This document shows, in pieces, positions 7,756 through 18,739 of a stretch of DNA of 19,488 nucleotides. The notes beneath the pieces are model-generated. The model saw nothing but the letters and a program-made list of their open reading frames with translations. It ran no database searches and was not told the origin of the DNA. Source of the stretch: Obelidium mucronatum (lineage: Eukaryota; Chytridiomycota; Chytridiomycetes; Chytridiales; Chytriomycetaceae). Position 1 is the stretch's first letter; each line of letters opens with the position of its first letter. The stretch lies in assembly GCA_025765595.1 (NCBI GenBank), contig JAIVFH010000449.1, positions 1 to 19,488 of the forward strand. The letters are read 5' to 3'. A program made the translations under genes and the position numbers.

Positions 7756-10700
7756 TCACATTGAACGAATATACCCAAAACCCACAACACCACCAAAAGT
7801 CTTCTTCTTTTGCCGCGCCAATTCAGCCTCCTTTATCACGTCCATAAAAATCTGTTCCAAAGAAGCAGGCGCTATCCGATATTCTTCGACTACCCCAGCC
7901 GACTTCAACGCCTCACACGCGTCGAAAAGAGCCGCAAGATTAGAAGGCCTCGAATCAACAGATTCAATTTCATCCTCTTCCACAACAAGATTTGCACTTC
8001 CAGGAACTTTGAGTCGAACACGGTGAGGATCGATTGGATTCACAATGATTTGGTAAATTGGGATCCCAAAAGACCGGACGTCCACACGCGCATCTTTGAG
8101 AAGCAGGTCAAGCTCTAAATCAGAAGAGAATTTGGCTCTGAGGTGTTGTATTGTTCCCAAGCATCGAAGTTGGCCGTGAGACATGATGGCCATGCGATTG
8201 CTGATTGATTCGGCTTCTTCCATGCTGTGGGTTGTCAACTAAGAGAAAGTACCACAATGAGTTGCGGAACCCACATGGAAAAAAACAACAACACACAAAC
8301 CACTATAGCATGGTCTTTCCGAATCGAAGCAATCGCATCCCACACACATCGTTTAGAAAGTGCATCCATCCCAGTTGAGGGTTCATCCAAGAGAATCACA
8401 GCCGGATCTCCTACAAGTGCAATCGCCACAGAAACTTTCCTTCTATTTCCCCCAGAGAGATGAGCAATCAATTTCGTCCTGTCATTCAATAAATCCAATC
8501 GTTTCATTAACCCTTGGACGCTGTCTACGAGTTGGGATTCTGGGACTCCTCGGATTCTGGCATACAAACAGATAACTTCTTCTACTGTGTGGCTATCTTG
8601 CAATGCATCCACTTGAGGGCAGTAACCCATGTGTTCATGGGCTTTCGAGAGGTTGTTTGCAATGCTCCAGCCATTCAAATAGACGGAGCCACTTGTGGCC
8701 TTCTTTTTACCACATATAACATCAAAGGTTGTAGACTTTCCACATCCATTGGATCCAAGCAACGCAAAACAGGTACTATAAAAACGGGTTTTGAATGACA
8801 CGAAAAAAAAAAAAAAAAAACAGAAAAAAAAAAGCAACCCACCCTTTTTCAACCGTCAACGAAAGACTCTTGACAGCCTCAAAGTTCCCAAAAGTTTTGT
8901 TCAACTGATGAATAACCAAACCCTCATCCCCAACAGCCGGAACGGACACCTTCTTCTCCTCAGCAATCACATCTTCATCTGAGGAAACCATGGGCGGCTG
9001 CCACACCAATACATCCTCCATTGAGAAATTTTGAAACCACCCACACATGCGGATGCTCCACTGTCGCGGTTTCCGAGTTGCCTTCTTATCCTCCTTTTCC
9101 CCTTTGGTTTTCGAAAACGCGTCCAATGCGATGGACCAGATTGAGAAGAGCAAGGATTGCAACAGCATGGCCAGGATTGGTTTCCAAATGTCTTTTTCGA
9201 TGGGTGATAGGTGGGTCATGTCGTCTGAACAGCGCAGGTTGATGACGTTTGTGTATATGCCGATGGCCCAAAAGAATCCGAATGGTGGACATATGGCCGT
9301 GAAAACTGAAAGGATTCCGACCCCTGCCTCTGTTGCTTGAAGTAAAGATACAGCATCTAGTGCAGTAAGCATGTTCAAAAAGAATCCTTCCAGTAAGAAT
9401 CCGACGCCAAAATAAAAGGTCAGGATTGATGTGAGAAGGGATGCAAAACTGGTTGCATAATGCGCTCGCAAATGGCCAAGACTCATGGAAGCTAAGCCAA
9501 ATGATAGAGTGATCAGAAAGAGCCAGCCAAAACCTCCTGAGCCATAGTTTGGAGTGTTTGCGATTATGGGGATAGCGCAAACAAGCAATGAAACAATAGT
9601 GACAAAGCCGATGTCGACAACGGTATGGCCCAGCCAATATGCAAGAGGCGACATGCCTGATTTTGCCCCAAATAGTTAGTTATCCACCACTTGAGCATAA
9701 ATAAACGTACCTGAAATATATTGCTGAAATTTAGATCCAGAAAGACGCTCTGTAACCAAGATTTTGGAACCAGCCAGACCAGGTAGCCCAAAAAAGAATA
9801 TAGCAAGAATGAAAGCCAGTTGGTCGAACCCAGTGATATTCCAATCTATACGAAGCGGACCCGAAAGCCTCTTCACTTTTGTTTCGATTTGGAAATCTGC
9901 CTTGTTTTTGCTCAGGAAAGCGCTTGTAGCGACACTTTGAAGAGCAACAATCAAATCCTGATTGGTGTCCACCACTGAAGAAACAACAATCGTAGCAGAA
10001 GATTCTGATGTAACATTGATAATCGGAGGCAGCTTTTTATCCTGGTGCATGGAAATAAAATCGGAAAGTTCCCCAAGTCCTGTTACATTTGTTTTTGCAG
10101 CAATGGATTGTGGAACTCTTGATGCAAAAGACTCGGGGTAAATATACAGGTTGGGAGTCAAAAGAGCTTCCATTGAAGGCGATTCGTCTGCTTTAACGTA
10201 GGTGCATCGATGGTATGAGGGAATATCTTTAAGCAGTTGAGATATAGCCGCTGAACAAATGAAAATAATAGTAAGAACAAAAGCAAAATAAAGACTCTTT
10301 TAATCAAACCTGCTGCTACTATGGGGAGTAACGTCCGACTAATAAGCAGAGATTTATCGCGAAAAGCCGATATCCATGTCTTGTGTGCAATAACCAAGAT
10401 AAGTCGCCACCATGGTGGGCGCACAATAACAACACGATCCGATAGGCTGGATATGTTGGATCTGTTATCGCGGACCGATAACGAGCTTCCTGGCAATTTC
10501 ACTTCATTTCGAGAGTTAACTCGCATGAATACTTGATCCAATGTGGTCACCGAAAGACCAAACGACTCCACAAACTGGATGCACTCCAGTTGTCGAATCA
10601 TTTGCCCAAAATAATTGACATTACGCTCGGGAAGATGGTATTGGACTTCCGCCCCCGCAAAAGATACAAGCTCCGCATCTGACACGTTGGATTTAACAAC

Positions 10701-12983
10701 AATATCCAAATCTTGGAGACTTTCTTCATCCGTTTGTTTCAGAAGCACAGTTAAATTATACCCAGCTCCAAACTCCTTCTTCAAAAACCACAAACTGCCA
10801 ACACACTTCAACATGCCTTCTCCCAAAATCGCAATTCGATCCGCCAAAGCCTCGGCTTCATCCAGAAAGTGAGTCGTGAAAATTATAGTCTTGTTGGCCT
10901 CTTTTTGATTTTGGATAATCTCCCAAATCCTTCGACGCGAAACTGGATCCACACCAGATGACATTTCATCAAGGATCACGACTTTTGGGTTTCCAAGAAA
11001 CGCGACACCAACAGCTAAACGCCGTTTTTGACCCCCAGATAGACTTCCCGCCATTACATTTCGGTGTTCTGACAGTTCTGTCATTTTCAACCATTCTTCA
11101 ATCTGGTCCCCGAGCCCTTTTTGAGGAATGCGTTTGATGCCGGCATATAATTGAAATGTTTCGGTCACAGTAAGAGTTGGGAAAACTGTGTCTTGCTGAG
11201 GGCAAACTCCGAGTACTCCAGGTTTCCTGATGGCTCCACTTTGCAACGCCGACTCTCCATTTATAAAAACATCTCCAGTTGTGGCTTGCAAGAGACCGGT
11301 AAGAATTGAAATGAATGCTGTAAAAATAAATACCCATCTTAAATCAAACGACACCAAAAAAAGAGAAATTCCATGAAATCACAAACTTGTTTTTCCTGCC
11401 CCGTTTTTCCCGAGTAATGCCAGAACAGATCCCTTTTGAACATCCAAATTCAATCCAATGAGCGCAGGATGGAGTGCCCCTGTATAAGAATGGCGAAACA
11501 CTTTTCCCAAATTCCGGACTGAAATGCCAATTTTGGCGCTCTTCATCAGGGGCTCCGATATCATTTCAATATCTTGGTTACTGGTTGATTCCGTCGATCG
11601 AATATACCACTTTGGAAACCAATACGTGCCACGAAAGATGAAAAAGGGAGATTTATGGGAGATTCCAGCTTGTGGAACGGTTTGGGACAGGTACCACCAA
11701 AGACACCAGTAGAACACATTCTGAAACACGAGAATAATGCATACACTGGAAAAATCCAAGCCCCCGGTTGCGTCAGAAAGTAGACTAGCTGGCACGAGAG
11801 GCTGAGTAAGGCCAGCCAATCCCACAGTCCAGGCAGCTGGAGTAAAGAAGAAAGAAATTGCAGCCATTGAGGCAGTTGACACTGCTATGCGCTTAAGAAA
11901 TATGTTGGATGTCAAAATCGTCAATGCCATGAAGAAGACTCCCAAGATGGGTCCAGTTTTTGAGTTTGACACAAACAAGTCCGCAATCAAGGCAAACGAC
12001 AGGGATGCGAGACCGCAAAGAATAGTCAAAGGTAAAAAGCGAAAATATCCAAAGACAGTAGGAAATACGTTCGAAAGCAACGAGGCAGCGACTAAATACG
12101 TTGGCAGACACTGAATGATGTATGTTATGTACCAGCTTGTGGTATACTGGAATGGCATGACTCCCATCATGAGCATTCCTTCTTTCAATCGATTCTCCTT
12201 TTCAACAGTAGTTTCATAGAGTATCGAGAATATCGCTGGACCAAACATAGTTGCATAGAACACAGACGACCAAATTGCGTTGAAAGATTGGACTACCAAG
12301 GATACATCCAATGAAGTCTTCAATTCCACTACTGATACTGAAGGGGACTGTGTGGTGATTTTTGAAATATTTGGATTTTGGTGGATGATAGCGTCGTTGA
12401 TTGCAAACTGCAGAAACGGCAAGATTGAGAATGGCGAGGGAGCCCCAGACGGCCAATTCCTGGAGAAAACAACGTCAAGCATGGATTATACAACCGAAGG
12501 CTGAACACAAGTTTACCGCGAGATCGCATTTGCAAAACTGTCGGCCATAACGGTGTAACTCCAATTGGATCCAGCACTATGAAACACCACCCCTCCGACG
12601 CAGGTATTCTCAGCCGTTGCACAGTGCTTATTGACTTCTGCTTCTGAAGACATCCGCACTAAGGCTTCACTGGGCTTTACCCCATTTGAGAATTGAATAT
12701 GGTTCAGGACTTGTTCCAGAACATCAACGTCTGTTGAAGATACGCCCTCTGCGGCTACTGCCAGTTTTCCGTACGGAAGGCCAGGTGGAAAATAGAGGTT
12801 TATCTCGGATAAATCATACTCCTTGGAGTGAGACAGTAGATTGGTAGGCTGGACCGTAGTGACCAGGACCATGGCAAGGATGGACAACAGACACGGAAGC
12901 ACAAAGAGAATACATAACTCTCTGCACCACTTGCGCCGCTTTATCCGAGTGTTCTTGATAATCAGGGCGAGCACTGGCTTCAT
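7756..12983 (-). CDS. ABCA-family full transporter (lipid-type ABC)
   Basis: Exons on the minus strand: 12983-12517, 12459-11387, 11317-10310, 10250-9711, 9656-8843, 8775-8301 and 8238-7756, about 1619 residues. Order is TMD1-NBD1-TMD2-NBD2. The first helix follows RIKRRKWCREL, and a lumenal loop precedes the remaining TMD1 helices. NBD1 has Walker A GKNGAGKTT (near 507-515), signature LSGGQKRRLAVG (606 on), Walker B VVILDE (626-631) and H-loop TTH. NBD2 has GSNGCGKST (1308-1316), LSGGNRRKVS (1407 on), VILLDEPSTGMD and TTHSMEEAE. This layout, and the CPQ Q-loops, are those of ABCA transporters, which move or flip lipids in animal, plant and protist membranes. NBD1 reads LDEM where LDEP is usual. 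The lumenal loops are short compared with human ABCA1. The substrate and membrane cannot be told from sequence. The start ATG is the first in frame before the conserved basic segment and first helix. Confidence 0.9.
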
Positions 12984-13040
12984 CGGATGATTTTTAAAGT
13001 CAAAAGTCGAACCTTTTAAAGTGTTAAAAGTCTCAGTATT
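12984..13040. promoter_or_regulatory. 57-bp divergent start-to-start region
   Basis: The ABCA gene (minus) and the small gene (plus) start 57 bp apart. The gap is AT-rich with two CTTTTAAAGT/TTTTTAAAGT-like blocks and must hold the leaders, and at least part of the promoter, for both directions. If a real start is further inside either gene, the gap is longer. Confidence 0.5.
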
Positions 13041-13512
13041 ATGGACGCAACGCAGCGTTTTCCACTCCGAACGCTTTTCGCACAACGGCTGCGCGGCGTC
13101 TGCGAAGTCGGTGAGTCACGGCCAAGCCGCAAAGCGCCATCTGAAAACAAACAAATCAGATGTGTTGAATTGACGTGTCTTCAACCGCAAAACCCACCAT
13201 GCCGTAACAAAGGCGAAACCAGCGACTCTGGATTGTCCTTTGGTTCTTCCTCCTCACAGACAAGCAGAGAAAATTCCACAAAACAGAGTTACTGGTGCAC
13301 CAGATCATACAATTCAAAGAGATTACAGAAAATATCGCAGCACTGGAAAACTTGATGATCGTTTACCCATTCTTGATAGTACTCCCGTTTTTGATTCGCT
13401 GAAGCCTGGAATGGTGCCTGCTGGAGCTATTCGGTCCATCAGTGTTTCGGACGCTTTTGGACCATTCAAGATGGAGATGGAGAGGGCCATGGGGAGTGTC
13501 TTATTGGAGTAG
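13041..13512 (+). CDS. small protein with mitochondrial-type presequence, unidentified
   Basis: Two exons fit: 13041-13110 and 13223-13512, about 119 residues, with a GTGAGT donor and a 112-nt intron. The N-terminus (MDATQRFPLRTLFAQRLRG) is Arg-rich and amphipathic with little acid, as in mitochondrial targeting sequences. The second exon reads APDHTIQRDYRKYRSTGK and then DRLPILDSTPVFDSLKPG, and ends MERAMGSVLLE. I recognise no family. A small mitochondrial ribosomal or respiratory-complex subunit is possible but unproven. The acceptor at 13221-13222 was chosen because it is the one found that joins the frames without a stop; the more obvious acceptor CACAG at 13257-13259 would put exon 2 out of frame. 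It shares a short divergent promoter region with the ABCA gene. Confidence 0.5.
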
Positions 13513-13881
13513 AAGTCCGGCTAATTATGGTTTTGATGCAACAGAGTTGTGCAATGCAGAATATGAAAGTTGTATATTGTTTGAAGGTCCGGGTTCTATA
13601 TGAAGCTCGGGATTTTGAAGAAACTCATAATGAGAAAATTTCAAAGATGGTGGAAAAAGAAGGTGCGCGCGTGAGAGGGACGTTGTCGAAATACAAGTGC
13701 CTGTGATCATTGTCCATGGGTTTGGCCAAGTGATTGAACACTTAGAAGAAGGAAAAAACACACCAAGTTATGCGACTTTTTAAGAGCTTTATGCAATGAA
13801 TTATTTTTATTTTTTATATAAGTATACATATATTTTTCAATATTTTTTGGGATTTATTTCTTTTTTTTTCTCACTGCAGAA
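13513..13881. other. 369-bp gap with partial open frames and AT-rich promoter
   Basis: The first 270 bp carry several overlapping open frames with protein-like runs, for example ARDFEETHNEKISKMVEKEG (frame of 13563) and PVIIVHGFGQVIEHLEEGK (ending at TAA 13783). They do not join without a frameshift near 13697. This could be the 3' UTR of the small gene, an unresolved exon, or a gene relic. The last 100 bp are AT-rich with a TATATAAGTATACATATAT-like stretch and a T-rich run, a likely promoter for PWP1. Confidence 0.4.
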
Positions 13882-15672
13882 ATGACCATCAGTTCTATCA
13901 TTTGGGTTCCCAAAGGCGCCGCCAAAGAGGAGCCAACACGCTTCAAGATGACTGACGAAGAATATGAAGCGATTCAGGAAAAGATTGCGAAGCAGATCAA
14001 GGACATCAAGGACGATGCCCCAGCCGAAGCGACAGCGGCAGCCGGAAAGGGCTCCAAAAAAACAGTTGAAAAGAAGGGAAAAGATAATGGAGAGGATGGT
14101 TTCATGAAGGAGTTTGATCTCGAGAACTACGATGAAGAAGACAACGTGGATTTTATGGGCAACGGAGGGGAAGATGAAGATGAGGATGAGGAGCCAGAAT
14201 CAGACGATGATGAAGGAAACAATAGCGAGGCTGATGAAAAGGATGGATCTGGTATTATTGTGTATGTATGTGTCATTGTTCTGTACTAAACGTGTTGTTT
14301 GTTTTCGCAGACGCCAAAATGTTTGGATCAATCAAGGGACTCACATACCATGACGGTGATACACAAGATCCGTACGTTACTCTCGATGATGCTGTTGACG
14401 AAGCTGAAGAGCTGGAGGAAATGATGATTGCAAAAACCGATAACTTGATTCTCGCAGCTAAAACGGAAGATGATATATCACACGTGGAAATTTACGTTTA
14501 CGAAGGGGAGGAAGATAACTTGTTTGTCCATCATGATATTATGTTGCCCAGCTTCCCCTTATGCCTGGAGTGGTTGAACTATGATATTGCTGGAAAGGGG
14601 CAAGGAAAAGGATCATACGTTGCAATTGGAACATTTGATCCAGAGGTTTTTTATCTTTTCTGTTCTATTTTTGTTTACTTTCCGGACTGAATTATCTCTA
14701 CTCAGATTGAAATTTGGGACTTGGATACTGTCGACGTTTCATATCCATCCTTGATTCTGGGTGGCAACTCGAACCCAACCGAAGCCCTTGGAACCGGAAA
14801 AAAGAAGCGTCGATCAAAGAAGCCCAGTGATTTATACCATGTTGATGCCGTCATGTGTTTGGCTTGGAATAAATTGCATCCATCGCTGCTTGCTTCTGGA
14901 AGTGCCGATACTACAATCAAGCTATGGGATTTGGCTTCTTCTACACCAGAGATTGCTATTCGATCTTTTACAAATCACAAAAACAAAGTTCAGGGACTAG
15001 GTGATTATTTTTTGAATTATCTTTTTTTTTTTAACTAACTAACTAACCAAACTTTCAGCCTGGAACCCAACCCAAGGGCAAGTTCTTCTGTCCGGAGGCT
15101 ACGATAAACAGTCCCATATTTTCGATACAAGAACTCCAACCAGCGTCCTGTCCTTCAAACTAACAGCCGATGTTGAATGCCTCCGATGGAACCCACTTCA
15201 CCCAGAACGATTCGTCGTCTCCACTGAAGACGGAATCGTAAAATGCTACGACGGCCGTCAACCAACCGCTCCCATTTTCACCATCCACGCACATGACGGA
15301 GCTGTTTCTGGGTTAGATGTCAGCGGCCTCGTTGATGGACTTATTGTGACTGGATCTTCAGATAAAGCAACCAAGATTTGGGATACTAAGGACAGCACGG
15401 CCATCAAGTGTCTGGCAAGCAAAGACTTGCAGGTGGGCAAGGTATACAGTGCTTCTTTCAGTCCTGATGATGACATGGTTGTCGGTGTTGCCGGTGGGGC
15501 TGGGAAAGTGGTTGTTTGGAACTTGGAAGGAAACGCAAGTGTGAGACGGGCAGTGAGGGGGGCTGATGCTGGAGCGCCCCGGCGACGTGAGGTTACGATT
15601 GTGGAAGACGATGGCGGTGAGGATGATGATGAAGATGGAGGAGATGACGATGGCATGGACGAGGACGAGTGA
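13882..15672 (+). CDS. PWP1: periodic tryptophan protein 1 homolog, WD40 ribosome-biogenesis factor
   Basis: Exons 13882-14251, 14311-14645, 14706-15000 and 15059-15672 give about 537 residues. The N-terminus ISSIIWVPKGAAK is the PWP1 opening. An acidic stretch (about residues 85-122, rich in DEDEDEE) follows, then a PWP1 block with DPYVTLDD. WD40 blades follow, among them VEIYVYEGEEDNLFVHHDI, AWNKLHPSLLASGSADTTIK, WNPTQGQVLLSGGYDKQ, RWNPLHPERFVVSTEDGI and LIVTGSSDKATKIWDTK. A basic KKKRRSKK insert in front of the central blades could be a nuclear signal. The C-terminus is another Asp/Glu-rich tail. PWP1 works in the nucleolus in early 60S assembly and rDNA transcription. The length is slightly above the usual near 500. 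The start is the only suitable ATG, just after a T-rich run. Confidence 0.92.
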
Positions 15673-15712
15673 TTTAGTAATTTGGGATTTCATAATTATG
15701 GGGGCTGGTTAT
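15673..15712. other. 40-bp convergent gap
   Basis: The PWP1 stop (plus) and the glycosyltransferase-like stop (minus) are 40 bp apart, so the two 3' UTRs almost certainly overlap. No separate terminator can be placed. Confidence 0.75.
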
Positions 15713-17220
15713 TCAAATATATTCCATAGTTCTAAATATTGATTTCCATTCCGCTATTGTGCTTTTTTGTGTTTGCTTGTAGAATTCTTTTTGTTTTTCT
15801 GTGATTTCGTTGGTTCTAATATTCTTCATTACCGCAAAATCCTTGAGTTCTTGAAAGGAGTCAAAGTAGAGAATATATGGAGCAAATTCAGCTGCATAGT
15901 AATCCATGTATCCACTCCAATCTGGAAATCCTCTGACATGTGGATACAGCGGGGCGCTTCTTCGATAGAGGTTTGAGAACGATGGTGTCAAGTCTCGAAG
16001 AACATGCATAAAATAAAAAACTTCATGATCCCGGTTCTGCAAGAAACTTCAGCTTATGCCCGAGTCGAAATAAAATGAAAAAAGAGTAACACTTTACCAG
16101 CCAAATACGTTCCAAAAACTGAGGTGTTGGAATCAGCATTGTCACTCCAGACGCCAAATTCTCATAAAACTTCATTGTCGACACTTGATACGGGAATTCG
16201 ATAAAACCTTTGAATTGACGGAGCGCGTTTGGTCCGCCGTAATTTGTGTGCTCGTTTGGAATAACAAGCAGTGGTACATTAGTCTTCTGTAATAGGCGAA
16301 AAACGTTCGAGCCAGAATGATTTAGTGCTATAAGCGTTGAATCATTCGGCTGTGGCTGATATCTTGCTTTTTTAGAGCAATTTTCTTCTTAATGCAGAAC
16401 TTACTAAATCTGAGGGATAAGAATACTGAGAGTCTTCGCCAATAACACCGAGAGGCCTCAACACCCTAATAAAAGGCAGCCGTATCCTTAATCGGTACTC
16501 CATGTACGCCCGCTCGAAGTTGTTGTTTGCAACCCAAACGATAGAATTTGGGGAGAGTTCTGTCAACCTTGCAACATCTCTGAACATGCGATAAAACCTA
16601 CCGAGAGGAAAATAAGACGCGATATACATAAAATCACATAATACGGTATGATTACTTTTTAATATCTGAGCGCTGAGATAAGGCGTAGTCAAAGCGGTTG
16701 GTGAATTCGATAATAACCTTCGAGATACATTGATTAGACGCATTCCCTGTTAAAAGGGAAAGTAGCAATCCTCTTGCGTGAGGAATAGTATCAGAAATGA
16801 CAACTACATCAACTCCTGAACAAATCTAGGCAGGACTAATCAATAACCCACATCCTCGAAGACTCGGAAGAATCTGACCTTGTTCGCGTATATTCCGGAC
16901 TCGACAAGTAAAGATGCACTCTCATGAGTCAAGCCATAGCCAAGGGCTGATGGGTCGTAATTTGCGACAGAATAGTTCTGTTTTGCCTCAAACACGGCAG
17001 CCAAAACATTTTTCAAATTCAAAGAGCATCCGCTGTGAGTATTGTAATGCAGAATATTGATGATTTCTTTGGGAAACCGGTCTGTAGCGGCGTTGACAGT
17101 TGAGTCTTGGATATGTTGAGGAGGGTGCCGATAGTTCCACACAAAGACAAGTATACTCGAAGCAGTAATTGCGAAAAACAGCAGCCGAGTTACTCGTTTG
17201 AAGCCCAGTTTTCCAACCAT
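15713..17220 (-). CDS. type II membrane protein, putative GT-B glycosyltransferase
   Basis: Minus-strand exons 17220-16848, 16815-16656, 16597-16405, 16349-16098 and 16036-15713 give about 433 residues. A short basic N-terminus and one helix (RLLFFAITASSILVFVWNY, residues about 12-30) suggest a type II anchor with the enzyme in the Golgi lumen. The body has HYNTHSGCSLNLKNVLAAVF, then VVVISDTIPHARGLLLSLL, IVWVANNNFERAYMEY, and near residues 289-320 KGFIEFPYQV, KFYENLASGV and LIPTPQF. The last block resembles the nucleotide-sugar region of GT-B glycosyltransferases (E..YQ..KFYE..A.G.). I know related uncharacterised proteins from chytrid-type fungi only by memory. The donor and acceptor sugars are unknown. 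Intron 1 is only 32 nt. The exon 4 start could be 6 nt earlier (16355) by a NAGNAG choice. Confidence 0.62.
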
Positions 17221-17298
17221 TATATTGTTTTCTTTTAGTTATATTAACTTAAATTAATTAATAATAATTATTTTTACTCTTTTTCCTCTATTTCCAAC
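17221..17298. promoter_or_regulatory. 78-bp divergent start-to-start region
   Basis: The glycosyltransferase-like gene (minus) and the carrier gene (plus) start 78 bp apart. The gap is almost pure AT with TTAATTAATAATAATTA-type sequence and a pyrimidine-rich stretch just before the carrier ATG. It must serve both directions. Confidence 0.6.
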
Positions 17299-18646
17299 AT
17301 GAGTGTACAAGCGCCACATCCACATGACGCTGCCAAATCTGCCAAATCTTCCAAACCAACCTCACCAGGAATTCAAAGTGCGATGGCTCAAGGCCTGGCT
17401 GGATTTACAGCAGGTGCAGTGTCCACAGGGATCTTGCACCCGCTCGATGTGATCAAAACAAGGTTGGCTCATACTGACAGTGGTAGAGTATGTGTCATGC
17501 GTTTAAACCTGAGTTTGTCGGACAGGTTTCAGATCAATGAGTCGACACAGCGGGGTATCTTTGGGCTTCGTGGAACAGTCAACACATTCAATACTATTCG
17601 GAGTTTAGATGGAATCAAAGGATTGTATCGAGGACTAGCTGCCAATTTGGCTGGTTCTACATTGTCTTGGGGTTTTTACTTCTTATGGTGAGCGTGCTGT
17701 ACTTCCTTCCCAAACTCAACGAAAGAACAGGTACGATTTGATCAAGACTCAAATGCAGAACTTTGTTGACTCCAAGAGTACCGCGTCTTTAACCTCTTCG
17801 CAAACGTCTTCTCAAATCCAAAACAATACTTCTCGATTACCTGCAAGTTACAATCTCGCTGCCAGTGCCTTGGCAGGAGCCACAACATGTTTAATGACGA
17901 ATCCATTTTGGTTAATCAAAACGCGAATGTGTGCAGATCGCGCAAGTGATCCTGGAGCTTACAAGAGTTTGTTGGATGGTTTGAAACAGACATACCAAGG
18001 AGAAGGAGTTCGTGGATTGTACAAGGGTCTCTCGATGAGTCTTGTTGGGGTTAGTCATGGGGCAGTTCAATTCATGGCTTATGAGGAAATGAAGAAGTGG
18101 AGGACAAGTCGAAGCACCTCGAAAATGGTGAAGCGTTTTTTGGGAAGTATCATCCTTGTTTTCTCATACCCAAATTATAGAGCTCTACTGATGTTGCCAT
18201 CATGTCTGTTTCATCCAAAGTGGTGGCAATGGTTGTTACTTATCCGTATCAAGTAATTCGTGCAAGAATTCAGGTGAAAACGCTCGTAATTTCAAATTCA
18301 ACCTTATGCCTTCACTGATAAACTGTTATTAGAACCAGCGAACTGATGCCGAAGGTCAATATCGAACTCCGTTGCAGACTATTTTCCGTATTTACAAGTA
18401 AGACAATTGTAGAGTATAGTCGAACGCTCGTGTTTTTTTACGCGAACTATGTTATATCAGAGGTGAAGGGGTTCGTGGATTCTACAAGGGAGTCGGTCCA
18501 GCCCTAATACGAGTGCTTCCAGGAACTACTTTGACTTTTGTCGTATATGAGGTGTGTAACTCTTGATTAATTGCTCAAACACCGGCAACACCTTCTAAAC
18601 ACGCTCCGCACAGAGCACGCTCCGAGTGATCAAATCCTCGTCGTAG
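17299..18646 (+). CDS. SLC25A32: mitochondrial FAD/folate-type carrier (SLC25A32/Flx1-like)
   Basis: Exons 17299-17487, 17533-17687, 17731-18127, 18181-18273, 18333-18397, 18461-18551 and 18614-18646 give about 340 residues. Three mitochondrial-carrier repeats are present, with signature motifs [20 protein letters not shown] and [10 protein letters not shown]. The Trp in the second motif (in place of an acid) and [11 protein letters not shown] in the third mark the FAD/folate/pyrimidine/NAD branch. WGFYFLWYDLIK and [17 protein letters not shown] fit SLC25A32/Flx1 best. The protein would move FAD or folate across the inner mitochondrial membrane. A Ser/Gln-rich insert (about residues 125-150) lengthens the matrix loop. 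Intron 1 (45 nt) is a stop-free multiple of three, so retention would add 15 residues. The final tiny exon ([10 protein letters not shown]) is less certain; reading into the last intron would give four residues and a stop. Confidence 0.85.
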
Positions 18647-18679
18647 TTGCCAGTTACCGCTGTTCGAGGATGGAGTCAA

Positions 18680-18685
18680 AATAAA
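18680..18685 (+). terminator. possible poly(A) signal AATAAA
   Basis: AATAAA lies 34 bp after the carrier stop and 55 bp before the PP1 start codon. The whole gap between these two genes is 93 bp. Confidence 0.45.
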
Positions 18686-18739
18686 TATTAATAGAACTCT
18701 TTTGAATTTTTTTCTTCTGTCCCACAACCTTCTGCTTCG

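Noticed and set aside
8776..8842. Lys/Phe-rich reading through the A/T tract between NBD2 parts
   Set aside because: It lies in an intron: splicing from 8842 to 8776 joins VEKG to TCFALLGSNG and restores a normal nucleotide-binding domain.
13525..13761. 78-codon minus-strand frame
   Set aside because: No recognisable motif, no promoter position, and it ends in the plus-strand gap between two genes.
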